Assembly: GCA_964504335.1 (NCBI GenBank)
Contig: CAZDET010000084.1
Location: 1-17,900, forward strand
Length of the DNA: 17,900 nucleotides
Direction of reading: 5' to 3'
Source of the DNA: CAZDET01 sp964504335
GTDB taxonomy: Bacteria; Bacteroidota; Bacteroidia; Chitinophagales; Saprospiraceae
Shown: one piece after another, positions 6,611 to 14,481 of the stretch
Layout: each line of letters begins with the position of its first letter
Numbering within the stretch: position 1 is the stretch's first letter
Notes under the pieces: generated by a model
Seen by the model: the letters and a program-made list of their open reading frames with translations, nothing else
The model's database searches: none
Told to the model about the DNA's origin: nothing
Translations under genes and position numbers: made by a program

Positions 6611-9600
6611 TTAGGCAAATCGACGCATTTTAAGATTTACCTGATACCCGTTTCCGGGTATAACATCGAGGTTTGCACCCAACCGGCTGGCGCGCATATA
6701 CAAATTGGAAAGGCCCTGCCCTTTGCGAAGTGGGAGATCGCTACGGTAGCCGCGGCCATTATCGCGGATGCTCATCATGAAATCCGAGCCGGCATTGCGC
6801 AAAAAGATTTCTACCCGGCTCGCGGTAGAATGTTTAGCAATGTTGTTGATCGCCTCTTTGTATATAAAATAAAGATCCTGCCGGATATTTACCGGCATTT
6901 TCTGGCTGGGCTCCAACTTCTCTACCTCGAGATTATAGCGAATTTCTAAGGGTAACAGCACTTCGTCGGCGTGCTCCTGCATGCGGGTGAGCAGGTCGCC
7001 TACATTATCCCTCCGGGAATCGATCGACCAAATCACATCTCCCATTTTCGACATGGCCTTTCGTCCGGCTTCTCCGATTTTTTGCAAGCGGGTGCGTAGC
7101 TTGTCATCCCCAGTAGCCCCCTGGAGCAACTCTGCCTGCATGGTGATACCGGCCAGCAGACCGCTCACTTCATCGTGCAGGTCGCTACTCAGACGGGTGC
7201 GCAGACGTTCTTCGTGCAGGCGGTTTTGCAACCTATTTTGAAGAAAAAGAAAGATCAAGCCGACAAACAGCGTGAAGATCAGGATGTAAAACCAGGTCTG
7301 TTCGAAGAAATATTGCCGTACCCGAATGGGGAGTATGAGTTCGTCCTGGCTGAAGTTGCCATTGGGGTCGGCTCCCTGCAGGTAGAGCATGTATTGCCCG
7401 CCGCGCAGGTTGTTGTAGCGCAAGGTGTGTTCATTATTCAATTCTACCCAATCTTCGTCGAGGCCATCGAGCCGGGCGCGAAACCGGTTGCGCGTGGGGC
7501 GGGTGTAAACGGGCAGGGCAAATTGAATGGCAAAGCTCTTTTCGTGCTCCTTGATTTCCAGTTGTTCCAGGTTTTGCAGATCGCTAACCATCGTCACCTT
7601 GTCGCGCCCGTAGCGAATGATTTGTGTAAGCAAGACATTCGGCGTAGAGCGATTGACCAATAAATCCTTATCCGTAAAGACATTGAGGCCATTCGTTCCG
7701 CCGAAGTAATAGCGGTCGCGATCGTCGCGATAAAAGGAAAAGCGATTGAATTCGTCGCTCGATAAACCATCGGTCCGGTAGTAGCGGCGATAGGTTTTTG
7801 TTTTGGGTTCGAAGAAGGACAACCCGTTGGAAGTACTGATCCAGTAGCCGCCCCGGTCGTCGGGCAGGATGCCGAAGATACTATTCCCGGCAAGGCCTTC
7901 CTGGGTCGTATACCGCTCGGTGCTTTCGGTTAGGGGGTCAAAAATGTGCAGCCCGTTTTGGGTTCCCAGCCACAGCTTTTGATCTTCAGCCTGATAAATC
8001 ACCTGGATGACGAAGTCGCCCAAAAGGTCTTGCTGCCGGCCCTCTGTCGAATAAGTGACCGTGGCGGTTCCAGGATGATAGGCGTACAGCCCGGTGATCT
8101 GAGTACCGATCCACAGTTGTTCTTCCTGCCCCCAATACAAATACAGCGGCGGCGATTGTTGTAGAAAATTCTGCCCGTTCACATCCGTGATGAGCGCAAA
8201 CTGATTGGTTTCCGGTTCCAGCACGGCGAGGTGGCCCGTTCCGGTAGCCGATTCGATCCCCAGCCAGATGCGGCCTACGCTGTCGATGGTCATACAGCTA
8301 AACCGCTCGTTGTATATGTAGGAAGAGACATTGCAGGAATGGAGATCGTAGCGCAGCAGCAATCCCTTGTTGCCGCTGGAAGTGGCCGATAGCCCCCAGA
8401 TGTAGCCCTTTGGATCAAATTGGAGGTCCAGGCCGTTTACGAAGCGCACCGGCTTACCCGTGTTCTGATCGCGCAGGCGGACCGTATCGAGATCGCCGGT
8501 TTGCTGATCGATCCGGTACCAGTAGTTGCTCGACACACTGCTGTTTTCGAGGAAATACACGTGGCCGTTTTGGTCGCCGGTAATTCCCCCGATCTCCTTT
8601 CCGCGCCGATCGTCGGGCAAGTCCTTTTCCAGGTAATTGGCCACTCGGGTCTGGCCATTTTGCACCACTTTCATTCCCGTATTAATACCGAAGAAAATGG
8701 TGCGGAAAAAATCGCGCCCGGCAACCGTTGTAATCACATCGCCTACTTGCAGAAGGTATCCAAAATTGATCGGCTCGTCTTCGGCAGTTACACAAAACAA
8801 ATCGATTGGGTCCACCTGCCCTCCGGCTCTTCTGGATTCCTGAATGAGCAGGTTGCCGTTTTGGTCGCCCCAAATGTCGGTGTAGTATGCATTCTGTGGC
8901 AGTTTGACGTAGCGCCCGGGTTCACCTTCTCCACCGCGCCAGATGAACAGCCCCTTTCGGCCAAAGAAGCTAAACCACACTCGTCCCAGGTGATCCTCGT
9001 GCAGGAAGTGGAGGCTTTCGTAGGTCCCCTTGCCAAAGCGGGCTTCCGGATCGTAGGGGGCGAGATTCATCTGCCGGATCAATTGCCCGTATTCATCGAC
9101 CAGGCGCATGCCGTGCTCTGTATCGTACAACAGAAAGAGCCCCGTCGCCAGCGGGCACGTCTGTACGGAGGCCGCCACGGATTTCCAACCGTCATCAATT
9201 TGCCACACCTTGCGAAACTCCGTACCGACCAATCGATATAGATAGGTGAAGCCATCCTGAACGATGGAAGTCACGTACACCTTGCCGTCCCTTCCGATGG
9301 CAATATCGCGGGGGTGCCCTTCGATGCCCTTTTGGGGAAGCAAATCGACCCGGGTGACCTCTAGTGTGACGGGATCAAGCAAATCGAAAAAACCGGAAAA
9401 GTTTTGGTAAATCACCACGATGTTGCCGCGCTCATCTTCGGCCAGGCGACCGATGTTATTGCGCGAAAGGCGGGCATCCACTGCGTTTCCGCCCCCTTTG
9501 CGAATTTGGAGAAAATCGTACCCGTCGAATCGGTTAAGCCCGTTGCTGGTTGCTATCCAGACAAACCCGGACCGGCTCAGCAAAATATTTGTCACCTGTT

Positions 9601-9748
9601 TGTGCGACAAGCCGTCATTAATGGAGTAAAACTCGGATTGCAACTGCTGGGCCGGCAATACCTTCCCTACCCCAACAACAACCATCAGGCCGATTAGGAA
9701 TCGAAGCGAAGACGACGTGAAAGCGAGTTGATACCTAAATTTCTCCAT
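6611..9748 (-). CDS. Two-component sensor histidine kinase, Reg_prop/Y_Y_Y type
   Basis: A 1045-residue membrane sensor kinase. An N-terminal signal anchor (LRFLIGLMVVVGVGKVL) precedes a large periplasmic beta-propeller with Reg_prop repeats such as FVWIATSNGLNRFDGYDF, QLWIGTQITGLYAYHP, KLWLGTQNGLHIFDP and GYWISTSNGLSFFEP. A Y_Y_Y domain follows (about 745-815, RYNNLRGGQYMLYLQG), then one transmembrane helix (about 820-837). The cytoplasmic part is HisKA_3 with the phospho-acceptor in SSDLHDEVSGLLAG (His858), plus an ATPase with N-box EAINN near 965, DNGRG near 996 and GQGLSN near 1010. It is not a hybrid: no receiver or AraC-type HTH is fused, unlike HTCS regulators. Its ATG lies inside the end of the response regulator gene (14-bp overlap), so the two are surely coexpressed. 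The ligand is unknown. No SusC/SusD or glycoside hydrolase genes lie nearby to suggest a polysaccharide. Confidence 0.95.
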   Translation of the reverse strand: MEKFRYQLAFTSSSLRFLIGLMVVVGVGKVLPAQQLQSEFYSINDGLSHKQVTNILLSRSGFVWIATSNGLNRFDGYDFLQIRKGGGNAVDARLSRNNIGRLAEDERGNIVVIYQNFSGFFDLLDPVTLEVTRVDLLPQKGIEGHPRDIAIGRDGKVYVTSIVQDGFTYLYRLVGTEFRKVWQIDDGWKSVAASVQTCPLATGLFLLYDTEHGMRLVDEYGQLIRQMNLAPYDPEARFGKGTYESLHFLHEDHLGRVWFSFFGRKGLFIWRGGEGEPGRYVKLPQNAYYTDIWGDQNGNLLIQESRRAGGQVDPIDLFCVTAEDEPINFGYLLQVGDVITTVAGRDFFRTIFFGINTGMKVVQNGQTRVANYLEKDLPDDRRGKEIGGITGDQNGHVYFLENSSVSSNYWYRIDQQTGDLDTVRLRDQNTGKPVRFVNGLDLQFDPKGYIWGLSATSSGNKGLLLRYDLHSCNVSSYIYNERFSCMTIDSVGRIWLGIESATGTGHLAVLEPETNQFALITDVNGQNFLQQSPPLYLYWGQEEQLWIGTQITGLYAYHPGTATVTYSTEGRQQDLLGDFVIQVIYQAEDQKLWLGTQNGLHIFDPLTESTERYTTQEGLAGNSIFGILPDDRGGYWISTSNGLSFFEPKTKTYRRYYRTDGLSSDEFNRFSFYRDDRDRYYFGGTNGLNVFTDKDLLVNRSTPNVLLTQIIRYGRDKVTMVSDLQNLEQLEIKEHEKSFAIQFALPVYTRPTRNRFRARLDGLDEDWVELNNEHTLRYNNLRGGQYMLYLQGADPNGNFSQDELILPIRVRQYFFEQTWFYILIFTLFVGLIFLFLQNRLQNRLHEERLRTRLSSDLHDEVSGLLAGITMQAELLQGATGDDKLRTRLQKIGEAGRKAMSKMGDVIWSIDSRRDNVGDLLTRMQEHADEVLLPLEIRYNLEVEKLEPSQKMPVNIRQDLYFIYKEAINNIAKHSTASRVEIFLRNAGSDFMMSIRDNGRGYRSDLPLRKGQGLSNLYMRASRLGANLDVIPGNGYQVNLKMRRFA

Positions 9749-10379
9749 CCAATTTTTTGCGAATCACCTCTGCTTTGGATCGCACCTGTAGCTTGCGATA
9801 GATCTTTTTGATGTGGTCCCGAACTGTTTCGAGCCCGATATCGAGTTTTATGGCGATTTCTTTGTAGCTCAACCCCTCGACCAGGCCTTCTACGATTTCC
9901 TGCTGCCGGGGTGTCAGTTTTTCTTCCTGGTTGTTGCTTGTGGGCTCCGTTGGTTGTGGCGCAAAATGATCGATCACTTTTCGGGCAATGCCCGGCGACA
10001 TGTAAGACCCACCCCGGTGCACCGTGTGAATAGCATCCCGCAATATGATCGGATTGACCTTTTTCTTGGAGATATAGGACACCGCCCCGGCCACAAGCGC
10101 CCGAAAAATGTAGTCGCTGTCGTCGTGGTTAGTCAGCATTACGATGTCGAGTTCCGGACGCAGGCTCCGCAGCCGCCGAATGCCGTCGATGCCCGACATG
10201 CCCGGTAAATTGATATCGAGCAATAGCGTATTGAGTTGAGTCTCGGGACTTAACTGTTCAAAAAACGACTCCATGGTCTGCGCTGTGATCGTTACTTCCG
10301 CATCCTTAGATAGCTCGAAGCACTCTTTGATACTTTGCAGCATGATGGACTCGTCCTCCACGATGCCGAGGTAAATCAT
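9735..10379 (-). CDS. NarL/FixJ-type response regulator
   Basis: A 214-residue regulator. The receiver domain has acidic residues Glu8 and Asp9 (IVEDE), phospho-acceptor Asp55 in LLLDINLPGMSG, switch Thr83 in MLTNHD and lysines near 105-107 (SYISKKK). A linker rich in Pro, Thr and Gln follows, then a LuxR-type HTH (about 154-210) beginning LTPRQQEIVEGLVEGLSYKE and containing LETVRDHIKKIYRKLQV. Its partner is the HisKA_3 kinase that overlaps its 3' end; this kinase class normally pairs with NarL-type regulators. AGAAGGA five bases before the ATG is a Shine-Dalgarno-like sequence. It is divergent from fabH across a 126-bp gap, so a target site could lie there, but I see no clear operator. Confidence 0.95.
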   Translation of the reverse strand: MIYLGIVEDESIMLQSIKECFELSKDAEVTITAQTMESFFEQLSPETQLNTLLLDINLPGMSGIDGIRRLRSLRPELDIVMLTNHDDSDYIFRALVAGAVSYISKKKVNPIILRDAIHTVHRGGSYMSPGIARKVIDHFAPQPTEPTSNNQEEKLTPRQQEIVEGLVEGLSYKEIAIKLDIGLETVRDHIKKIYRKLQVRSKAEVIRKKLDGEI

Positions 10380-10451
10380 TCGTTCCTTCTAAGTTCAACC
10401 CCTAAGATAGTAATTAAGGCGATAGATAATATGGCCTCATACTCAAAGGAG

Positions 10452-10482
10452 TTTGTCAATTATTTAAAGTACCCTATTATTG
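10452..10482 (+). promoter_or_regulatory. fabH promoter, TTTG-N19-TATTATTG
   Basis: TTTG (10452-10455) is followed after exactly 19 bases by TATTATTG (10475-10482), seven of eight matching the Bacteroidota -7 box TAnnTTTG. Predicted transcription start is near 10489, giving a leader of about 17 bases to the ATG at 10506. This is the best promoter match in the window. Confidence 0.6.
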
Positions 10483-10505
10483 TAATATTGTAATGAGCTG
10501 ATTAT

Positions 10506-11582
10506 ATGTTGCGAACTAAAATTGCGGGCCTAGGATACTACGTGCCCGATTCGGTTGTCACCAACGACGACCTATCCCAAATTATGGATACCTCCGATGA
10601 GTGGATCCGAGAGCGTACTGGCATTCAGGAACGTCGCTACGCCGAAAAGCATGCCGAAACCACCACCACTCTCGGGGTTAAGGCCGCCGAAATCGCGATC
10701 GAGCGTGCGGGTATACGGAAAGAGGATATCGACTTCATCGTATTTGCCACCTTGAGCCCGGACTACTACTTTCCGGGTTGCGGCGTGCTGCTGCAGCGCG
10801 AAATGGGCCTCACCCAGACGGAGATTGGGGCCCTCGATATCCGCAATCAGTGTTCGGGCTTCATTTATGGCCTTTCAGTAGCCGATCAATTTGTGCGGAG
10901 TGGCATGTATAAAAACGTGCTGCTCGTCGGAGCCGAAATGCACTCGTTCGGCCTCGACTACAGTACCCGTGGGCGCAACGTGACCGTCATTTTCGGCGAT
11001 GGCGCCGGAGCAGCCGTCCTACAGCCTACCGAATCCGAATCCGAGGGAATCCTTACCTCCAAGCTGCATTCCAACGGGACTTATGCCGAAAAGCTGGCGT
11101 TCATCAATCCAGGTAGTCACGGCGGCTACCACCTCGATAAGATGGGCGTAGAATACGATTATGGCTACCCCACTAAGGAGGAAGAGCGCTTTGGCGAGAT
11201 ATTCCTCACCGAGCATATGCTTGAAAATGGGCAGATCTACCCCAATATGGAGGGGCAATTTGTTTTTAAAATGGCCGTCCAGAAATTTCCGGAGGTCATC
11301 CACGAAGCGCTAACCGAGGTGGGTTTGCAAGCAAGTGACATCGACCTGCTAATCCCGCATCAGGCCAATCTTCGCATTAGCCAATTTGTACAGCGCCAAC
11401 TAGGGCTGAAAGACGACCAGGTCTGGAACAACATCCAACGCTACGGCAACACTACCGCGGCCTCTATTCCGATTGCCCTTACCGAAGCCTGGGAGGCGGG
11501 TAAGGTCAAGAAGGGCGATCTCGTCTGCCTGGCCGCCTTCGGAAGTGGCTTCACTTGGGGAGCGACGTTGATTAGGTGGTGA
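10506..11582 (+). CDS. fabH: 3-oxoacyl-[acyl-carrier-protein] synthase III family protein
   Basis: A thiolase-fold ketoacyl synthase III, the enzyme that starts fatty acid chains by condensing an acyl-CoA with malonyl-ACP. The N-terminus is typical (KIAGLGYYVPDSVVTN, then DTSDEWIRERTGI). The catalytic triad is visible: Cys116 in RNQCSGFIYGL, His285 in LIPHQANLRI and Asn315 in RYGNTTAAS. The C-terminus FGSGFTWGATLIRW is also normal. At 358 residues it is about 40 longer than E. coli FabH; the extra sequence falls around 190-250 (SHGGYHLDK to EHMLENGQIYPNM). Housekeeping FabH and a dedicated starter enzyme of a secondary pathway cannot be separated here, because no other fab, plsX or acp gene is adjacent. 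The last two codons and the stop lie in a tandem repeat. Confidence 0.93.
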   Translation: MLRTKIAGLGYYVPDSVVTNDDLSQIMDTSDEWIRERTGIQERRYAEKHAETTTTLGVKAAEIAIERAGIRKEDIDFIVFATLSPDYYFPGCGVLLQREMGLTQTEIGALDIRNQCSGFIYGLSVADQFVRSGMYKNVLLVGAEMHSFGLDYSTRGRNVTVIFGDGAGAAVLQPTESESEGILTSKLHSNGTYAEKLAFINPGSHGGYHLDKMGVEYDYGYPTKEEERFGEIFLTEHMLENGQIYPNMEGQFVFKMAVQKFPEVIHEALTEVGLQASDIDLLIPHQANLRISQFVQRQLGLKDDQVWNNIQRYGNTTAASIPIALTEAWEAGKVKKGDLVCLAAFGSGFTWGATLIRW

Positions 11583-11625
11583 GGTAGAGAGGTGGGGAAG
11601 TGGCGAGGTAGTGAGGTGGTGAGGT
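11574..11625. repeat. Degenerate G-rich 8-bp tandem repeat at the fabH end
   Basis: About six and a half units: AGGTGGTG, AGGTAGAG, AGGTGGGGA, AGTGGCG, AGGTAGTG, AGGTGGTG, AGGTG. The first unit supplies the fabH codons AGG TGG and the TG of its TGA stop. The last unit runs to the first possible GTG start of the next gene. The plus strand is almost free of C (one in the array), so strong strand asymmetry is evident. Confidence 0.75.
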
Positions 11626-11656
11626 GTATACTAATTCTGCTTTAGAAGTGGTTAAA

Positions 11657-12193
11657 GTGGCAAATACTCACACCGTGCGCACATTCTTTTTCCTGTTTTG
11701 TCTATTGTCTACGTATTGGTCGCATGCACAGGCTCCGGCAAATAATGCCTCCGAATTTGCGGAGCAGTACAATTGGCGGATTCGGCAATCTCAGCTCAAC
11801 GGGGTTTACATTCCGAAGGATTTAGCGGATGCCTTTGTACAGTTGGATCGGCTGATCGAACCGGCCTCGCGCAAGCAGTTTGTGTCCGTTTCGGAGGATG
11901 TGGCCTTTCGGCAACTCTTCCACAGCTTTGGACGCTGGATTACCCTTAACTGGGGGTTTTACGCGGGCTCGCGCTACAGCCATTATTTGCGTCAGTTGAA
12001 CCTCACCCATCCGGAGGATATGGCTGAATTTACGGTGCGCATGTACCATCGGCACGCCACACAGCAACCCCTCGACCCGAAACAGGTAGTGGAGCAAATT
12101 ATAGCGCGCCGCAAAGGTGCCTGGCGAAAGCGCATGTTGGAGGGGGAAGTCATTCAAGATACCGTACTGCGGCAGGAAAACAAAAATGGGTAA
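11657..12193 (+). CDS. DUF6794 domain-containing exported protein
   Basis: A small secreted protein. No ATG precedes the signal peptide (RTFFFLFCLLSTYWSHAQA). Candidate starts are GTG at 11624, 11657 or 11675. The first is in the tandem repeat, so 11657 or 11675 is preferred; I cannot decide between them. The mature part has YIPKDLADAFVQLDRLI, then a helix pair, then NWGFYAGSRYSHYLRQL and HPEDMAEFTVRMYHR. This is the DUF6794 pattern (IPKDL..., NWGLW.GSRLS, HPDDMS) of unknown function. A basic helical tail follows. No enzyme motif is seen. It follows fabH closely on the same strand but could have its own promoter; the intervening repeat may separate the two. Its stop codon is part of the terminator hairpin. 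Confidence 0.8.
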   Translation: MANTHTVRTFFFLFCLLSTYWSHAQAPANNASEFAEQYNWRIRQSQLNGVYIPKDLADAFVQLDRLIEPASRKQFVSVSEDVAFRQLFHSFGRWITLNWGFYAGSRYSHYLRQLNLTHPEDMAEFTVRMYHRHATQQPLDPKQVVEQIIARRKGAWRKRMLEGEVIQDTVLRQENKNG

Positions 12194-12217
12194 GCCGGAC
12201 AAGCGACTTACCCATTT
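12184..12217. terminator. Bidirectional-type terminator between convergent genes
   Basis: AAATGGGTAAG (12184-12194) pairs perfectly over 11 bp with CTTACCCATTT (12207-12217) around a 12-base loop. On the minus strand the stem is followed by TT-G-TTTT, which suits termination of the small basic protein gene. On the plus strand the stem overlaps the DUF6794 stop codon (TAA 12191-12193) and ends in ATTT, a weaker signal. Confidence 0.65.
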
Positions 12218-12237
12218 GCAGTAGTTCTTTCTTTTTC

Positions 12238-12480
12238 TCAAGCTCTGCTCTGTACCTGTAGCGACAATTCGAGTTCGTACCGGCGCAATAAGCGCGCCTG
12301 CTGATCGGCAGTCCGGTTAAGGACTCTTAGTTCTTCTCGCAACTGCACCTCATAATCTCGCAGATCATCTACATCGGACAGCTTTTTACGCCGCTTATTG
12401 ATGTCGAGAATCTTCTGCACGGTGTGATTGAGGGCGATCTTTGTTCTTAGCCATCTCCTTTTGAGGGCTCGACTCGTCAT
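12238..12480 (-). CDS. Small basic coiled-coil protein, unknown function
   Basis: I do not recognise a family. From the ATG at 12480 the product has 80 residues: a basic start (MTSRALKRRWLRTKIALNH), then heptad-like helices with alternating charge (DDLRDYEVQLREELRVLN, then ARLLRRYELELSLQ). It is probably an all-helical cytoplasmic protein. The frame stays open to an ATG at 12603, but the 41 extra residues (hydrophobic and aromatic, AT-rich codons) look like upstream non-coding DNA, so the shorter start is chosen. It is convergent with the DUF6794 gene and has a good terminator after its stop. It runs the same way as the symporter operon, which ends 234 bp upstream, but a terminator lies between them. 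Confidence 0.5.
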   Translation of the reverse strand: MTSRALKRRWLRTKIALNHTVQKILDINKRRKKLSDVDDLRDYEVQLREELRVLNRTADQQARLLRRYELELSLQVQSRA

Positions 12481-12644
12481 AGTGGCAATTGGTTTGATGA
12501 TACAATATATCCCGAAACCAGGCAAATCCCGAAAGAGCCAACTATTTCTGAAGTACTTGACAATAATAAGGAATATAGTTCTATAATCCCAATGAATTGC
12601 CAATTATCAGACAGGTGGTTAGGGCACTGGGGTTTCCGAAATAA

Positions 12645-12697
12645 AAAACTGTACGAAGAAATCGATGGTTGAATCGACAGAAGATTTTAACAGTTTT
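12645..12697 (-). terminator. Terminator-like hairpin after the symporter gene
   Basis: On the minus strand AAAACTGT (12697-12690) pairs with ACAGTTTT (12652-12645), with an inner 5-bp stem TCGAT/ATCGA in the long loop. The outer stem runs straight into TTTTTTAT. It lies 18 bases after the symporter stop and probably ends the amidohydrolase-symporter operon. Confidence 0.5.
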
Positions 12698-12714
12698 CTG
12701 GTTTTATTCCCAAT

Positions 12715-14472
12715 TTAATCCTGAATACGCCGCCAATTTATTCTAATAAATACGCCCAACAGAACGGCAACCAAGGTAGCGCCTGCGGCAACGCCGGATT
12801 GGCCATACAGCCAAAACCCTGTAGCAAATAACAGGCTGTAAATCAAAAAAATACCGGCGATCATACTTCCGAGTTCGCTGGCAAAAGAGCTGGTTGGGCA
12901 CACCTCTTCGCCGGCCGCCCGAAGCAGGGGTTTCCAACCAAAAGCGTGGGGGCGAATGTGTTGGTAAAATCGTACCAGCGTAGCCCGGTCGCTGGGAGGA
13001 GTCAGCAACATAACCGACATCCAGCCGATCGTCGTGATGCCTATTCCCATGAGCAGTTGCCAATGGCCGGCCAGTTCGCCCGGATACAGAAACCGGAAAT
13101 AAACTGCGACCAGAAAGGAAATGACCATCGCCGCCACCTCGGCCCAGGCATTGACGCGCCACCAAAACCAGCGCAAAATGAAGATGAGGCCGGTACCCGC
13201 TCCGATCTGCAGGATGAGATCGAACGCATCCTTCGCCGTTCGCAGAAAGGGAGCCAGCAGGCCTGCCAACAGCATCAAAAACACCGTCATTCCGATACCC
13301 ACTCCCACCAGCTCGCGTTCTCCTGCCTGGGGGCGAATGAATCGCTTGTATACGTCGTTTACCAGGTAGGAAGCTCCCCAGTTCAGATGCGTGGAAATAG
13401 TGGACATAAAGGCCGCTATCAGCCCCGCGGTTACAAGTCCGAGGAGGCCGGCCGGCAGGAACGCCAGCATGACGGAAAACCCCAGGTCATCGCCCTTCAG
13501 GCTCGGGTCCAGATTGGGAAAAGCGGCCAGCATGGCCTCCTGATTGGGAAAAACCACCAGGGACGCCAGGGCAATCAGGATCCAGGGCCAGGGACGTAAA
13601 GCGTAGTGGGCAATATTAAACAAGAACGTGGCACCGATAGCATTGGATTCGTTCTTTGCCGAAAGCATGCGCTGCACAATGTAGCCTCCACCTCCCGGTT
13701 CAGCGCCCGGATACCAAACGCTCCACCATTGTACTGCCAACGGGATGATAAATAAGGGGATGTAGACTTCCGGATCGTCGAACGCCGGCAGAATCGATAG
13801 TTTATCCCGAACCGCCTCGTGCGCCAGCAGGGCGTTGAGCCCGCCCACCTGGTCCAGATTAACGATCACGACAGCGGCCCAGATCATGCCGCCCATAGCT
13901 AAGGCAAACTGGAAAAAGTCGGTCAGGATGATCCCCCGCAATCCGCCGAGCGCACTGTAAACCACCGTGACGACTGCTGCAATGACGAGAGTTTCGTAGG
14001 TGCCCAATCCGAGCAGCACACTGCCAATTTTCAGCGCAGCCAGTATGACGGTGGCCATGATGAACACGTTGAACACCAACCCCAGGTACACCGCCCGAAA
14101 ACCCCGCAGGAAGCGAGCCGCCTGCCCGCTGTACCGCAATTCGTAAAACTCTAAATCCGTGAGCACGCCGGATCGCCGCCACAACTTGGCGTACACAAAT
14201 ACCGTGAGCATGCCCGTAAGCAAAAAGGCCCACCAGGCCCAGTTGCCGGCCACCCCGTCGCGCCGCACGATATCGGTCACGAGGTTGGGCGTGTCGGCGC
14301 TGAAGGTCGTCGCTACCATCGAAATACCCAGCAGCCACCAGGGCATGCCCCGACCGCTCAGAAAAAATTCGGCGTAGTTTTGCTGGGCCCGTCGGGCGGT
14401 AATCAGGCCGATCAAGAGCGAGAGGGCGAAAAAGCCCCCGATAATCACCCAGTCAAGAGTCGATAATTCCAT
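12715..14472 (-). CDS. Sodium:solute symporter (SSS family)
   Basis: A 585-residue inner-membrane protein with about 13 hydrophobic segments in the SSS/LeuT-fold arrangement. The first helix (TLDWVIIGGFFALSLLIG) is followed by the family's YAEFFLSGRGMPWWLLG loop and second helix with ATTFSADTP. The Na2-site helix is near 345-376 (AAFMSTISTHLNWGASYLV, then NDVYKRF), matching the usual serine/threonine-rich segment before NDxY. It should import a small solute with sodium. The substrate is not shown by sequence: relatives carry sugars, amino acids, carboxylates or nucleosides. The gene starts 9 bp after the stop of the exported amidohydrolase, so the two form one operon and the transported solute may be a product of that enzyme. 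No RBS of note was seen in the short gap. Confidence 0.93.
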   Translation of the reverse strand: MELSTLDWVIIGGFFALSLLIGLITARRAQQNYAEFFLSGRGMPWWLLGISMVATTFSADTPNLVTDIVRRDGVAGNWAWWAFLLTGMLTVFVYAKLWRRSGVLTDLEFYELRYSGQAARFLRGFRAVYLGLVFNVFIMATVILAALKIGSVLLGLGTYETLVIAAVVTVVYSALGGLRGIILTDFFQFALAMGGMIWAAVVIVNLDQVGGLNALLAHEAVRDKLSILPAFDDPEVYIPLFIIPLAVQWWSVWYPGAEPGGGGYIVQRMLSAKNESNAIGATFLFNIAHYALRPWPWILIALASLVVFPNQEAMLAAFPNLDPSLKGDDLGFSVMLAFLPAGLLGLVTAGLIAAFMSTISTHLNWGASYLVNDVYKRFIRPQAGERELVGVGIGMTVFLMLLAGLLAPFLRTAKDAFDLILQIGAGTGLIFILRWFWWRVNAWAEVAAMVISFLVAVYFRFLYPGELAGHWQLLMGIGITTIGWMSVMLLTPPSDRATLVRFYQHIRPHAFGWKPLLRAAGEEVCPTSSFASELGSMIAGIFLIYSLLFATGFWLYGQSGVAAGATLVAVLLGVFIRINWRRIQD

Positions 14473-14481
14473 GGTTGTTGC

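Noticed and set aside
8420..9241. 273-codon plus-strand frame inside the sensor kinase gene
   Set aside because: Antisense to the Reg_prop repeats; the kinase frame is continuous and domain-rich, so this is a shadow.
10380..10505. Operator for the response regulator in the divergent gap
   Set aside because: No convincing direct or inverted repeat was found apart from the fabH promoter elements.
11574..11625. Possible CRISPR or origin-type repeat
   Set aside because: Units of 7-9 bases without spacers are a degenerate microsatellite-like array, not a CRISPR, and no DnaA boxes or replication genes are near.
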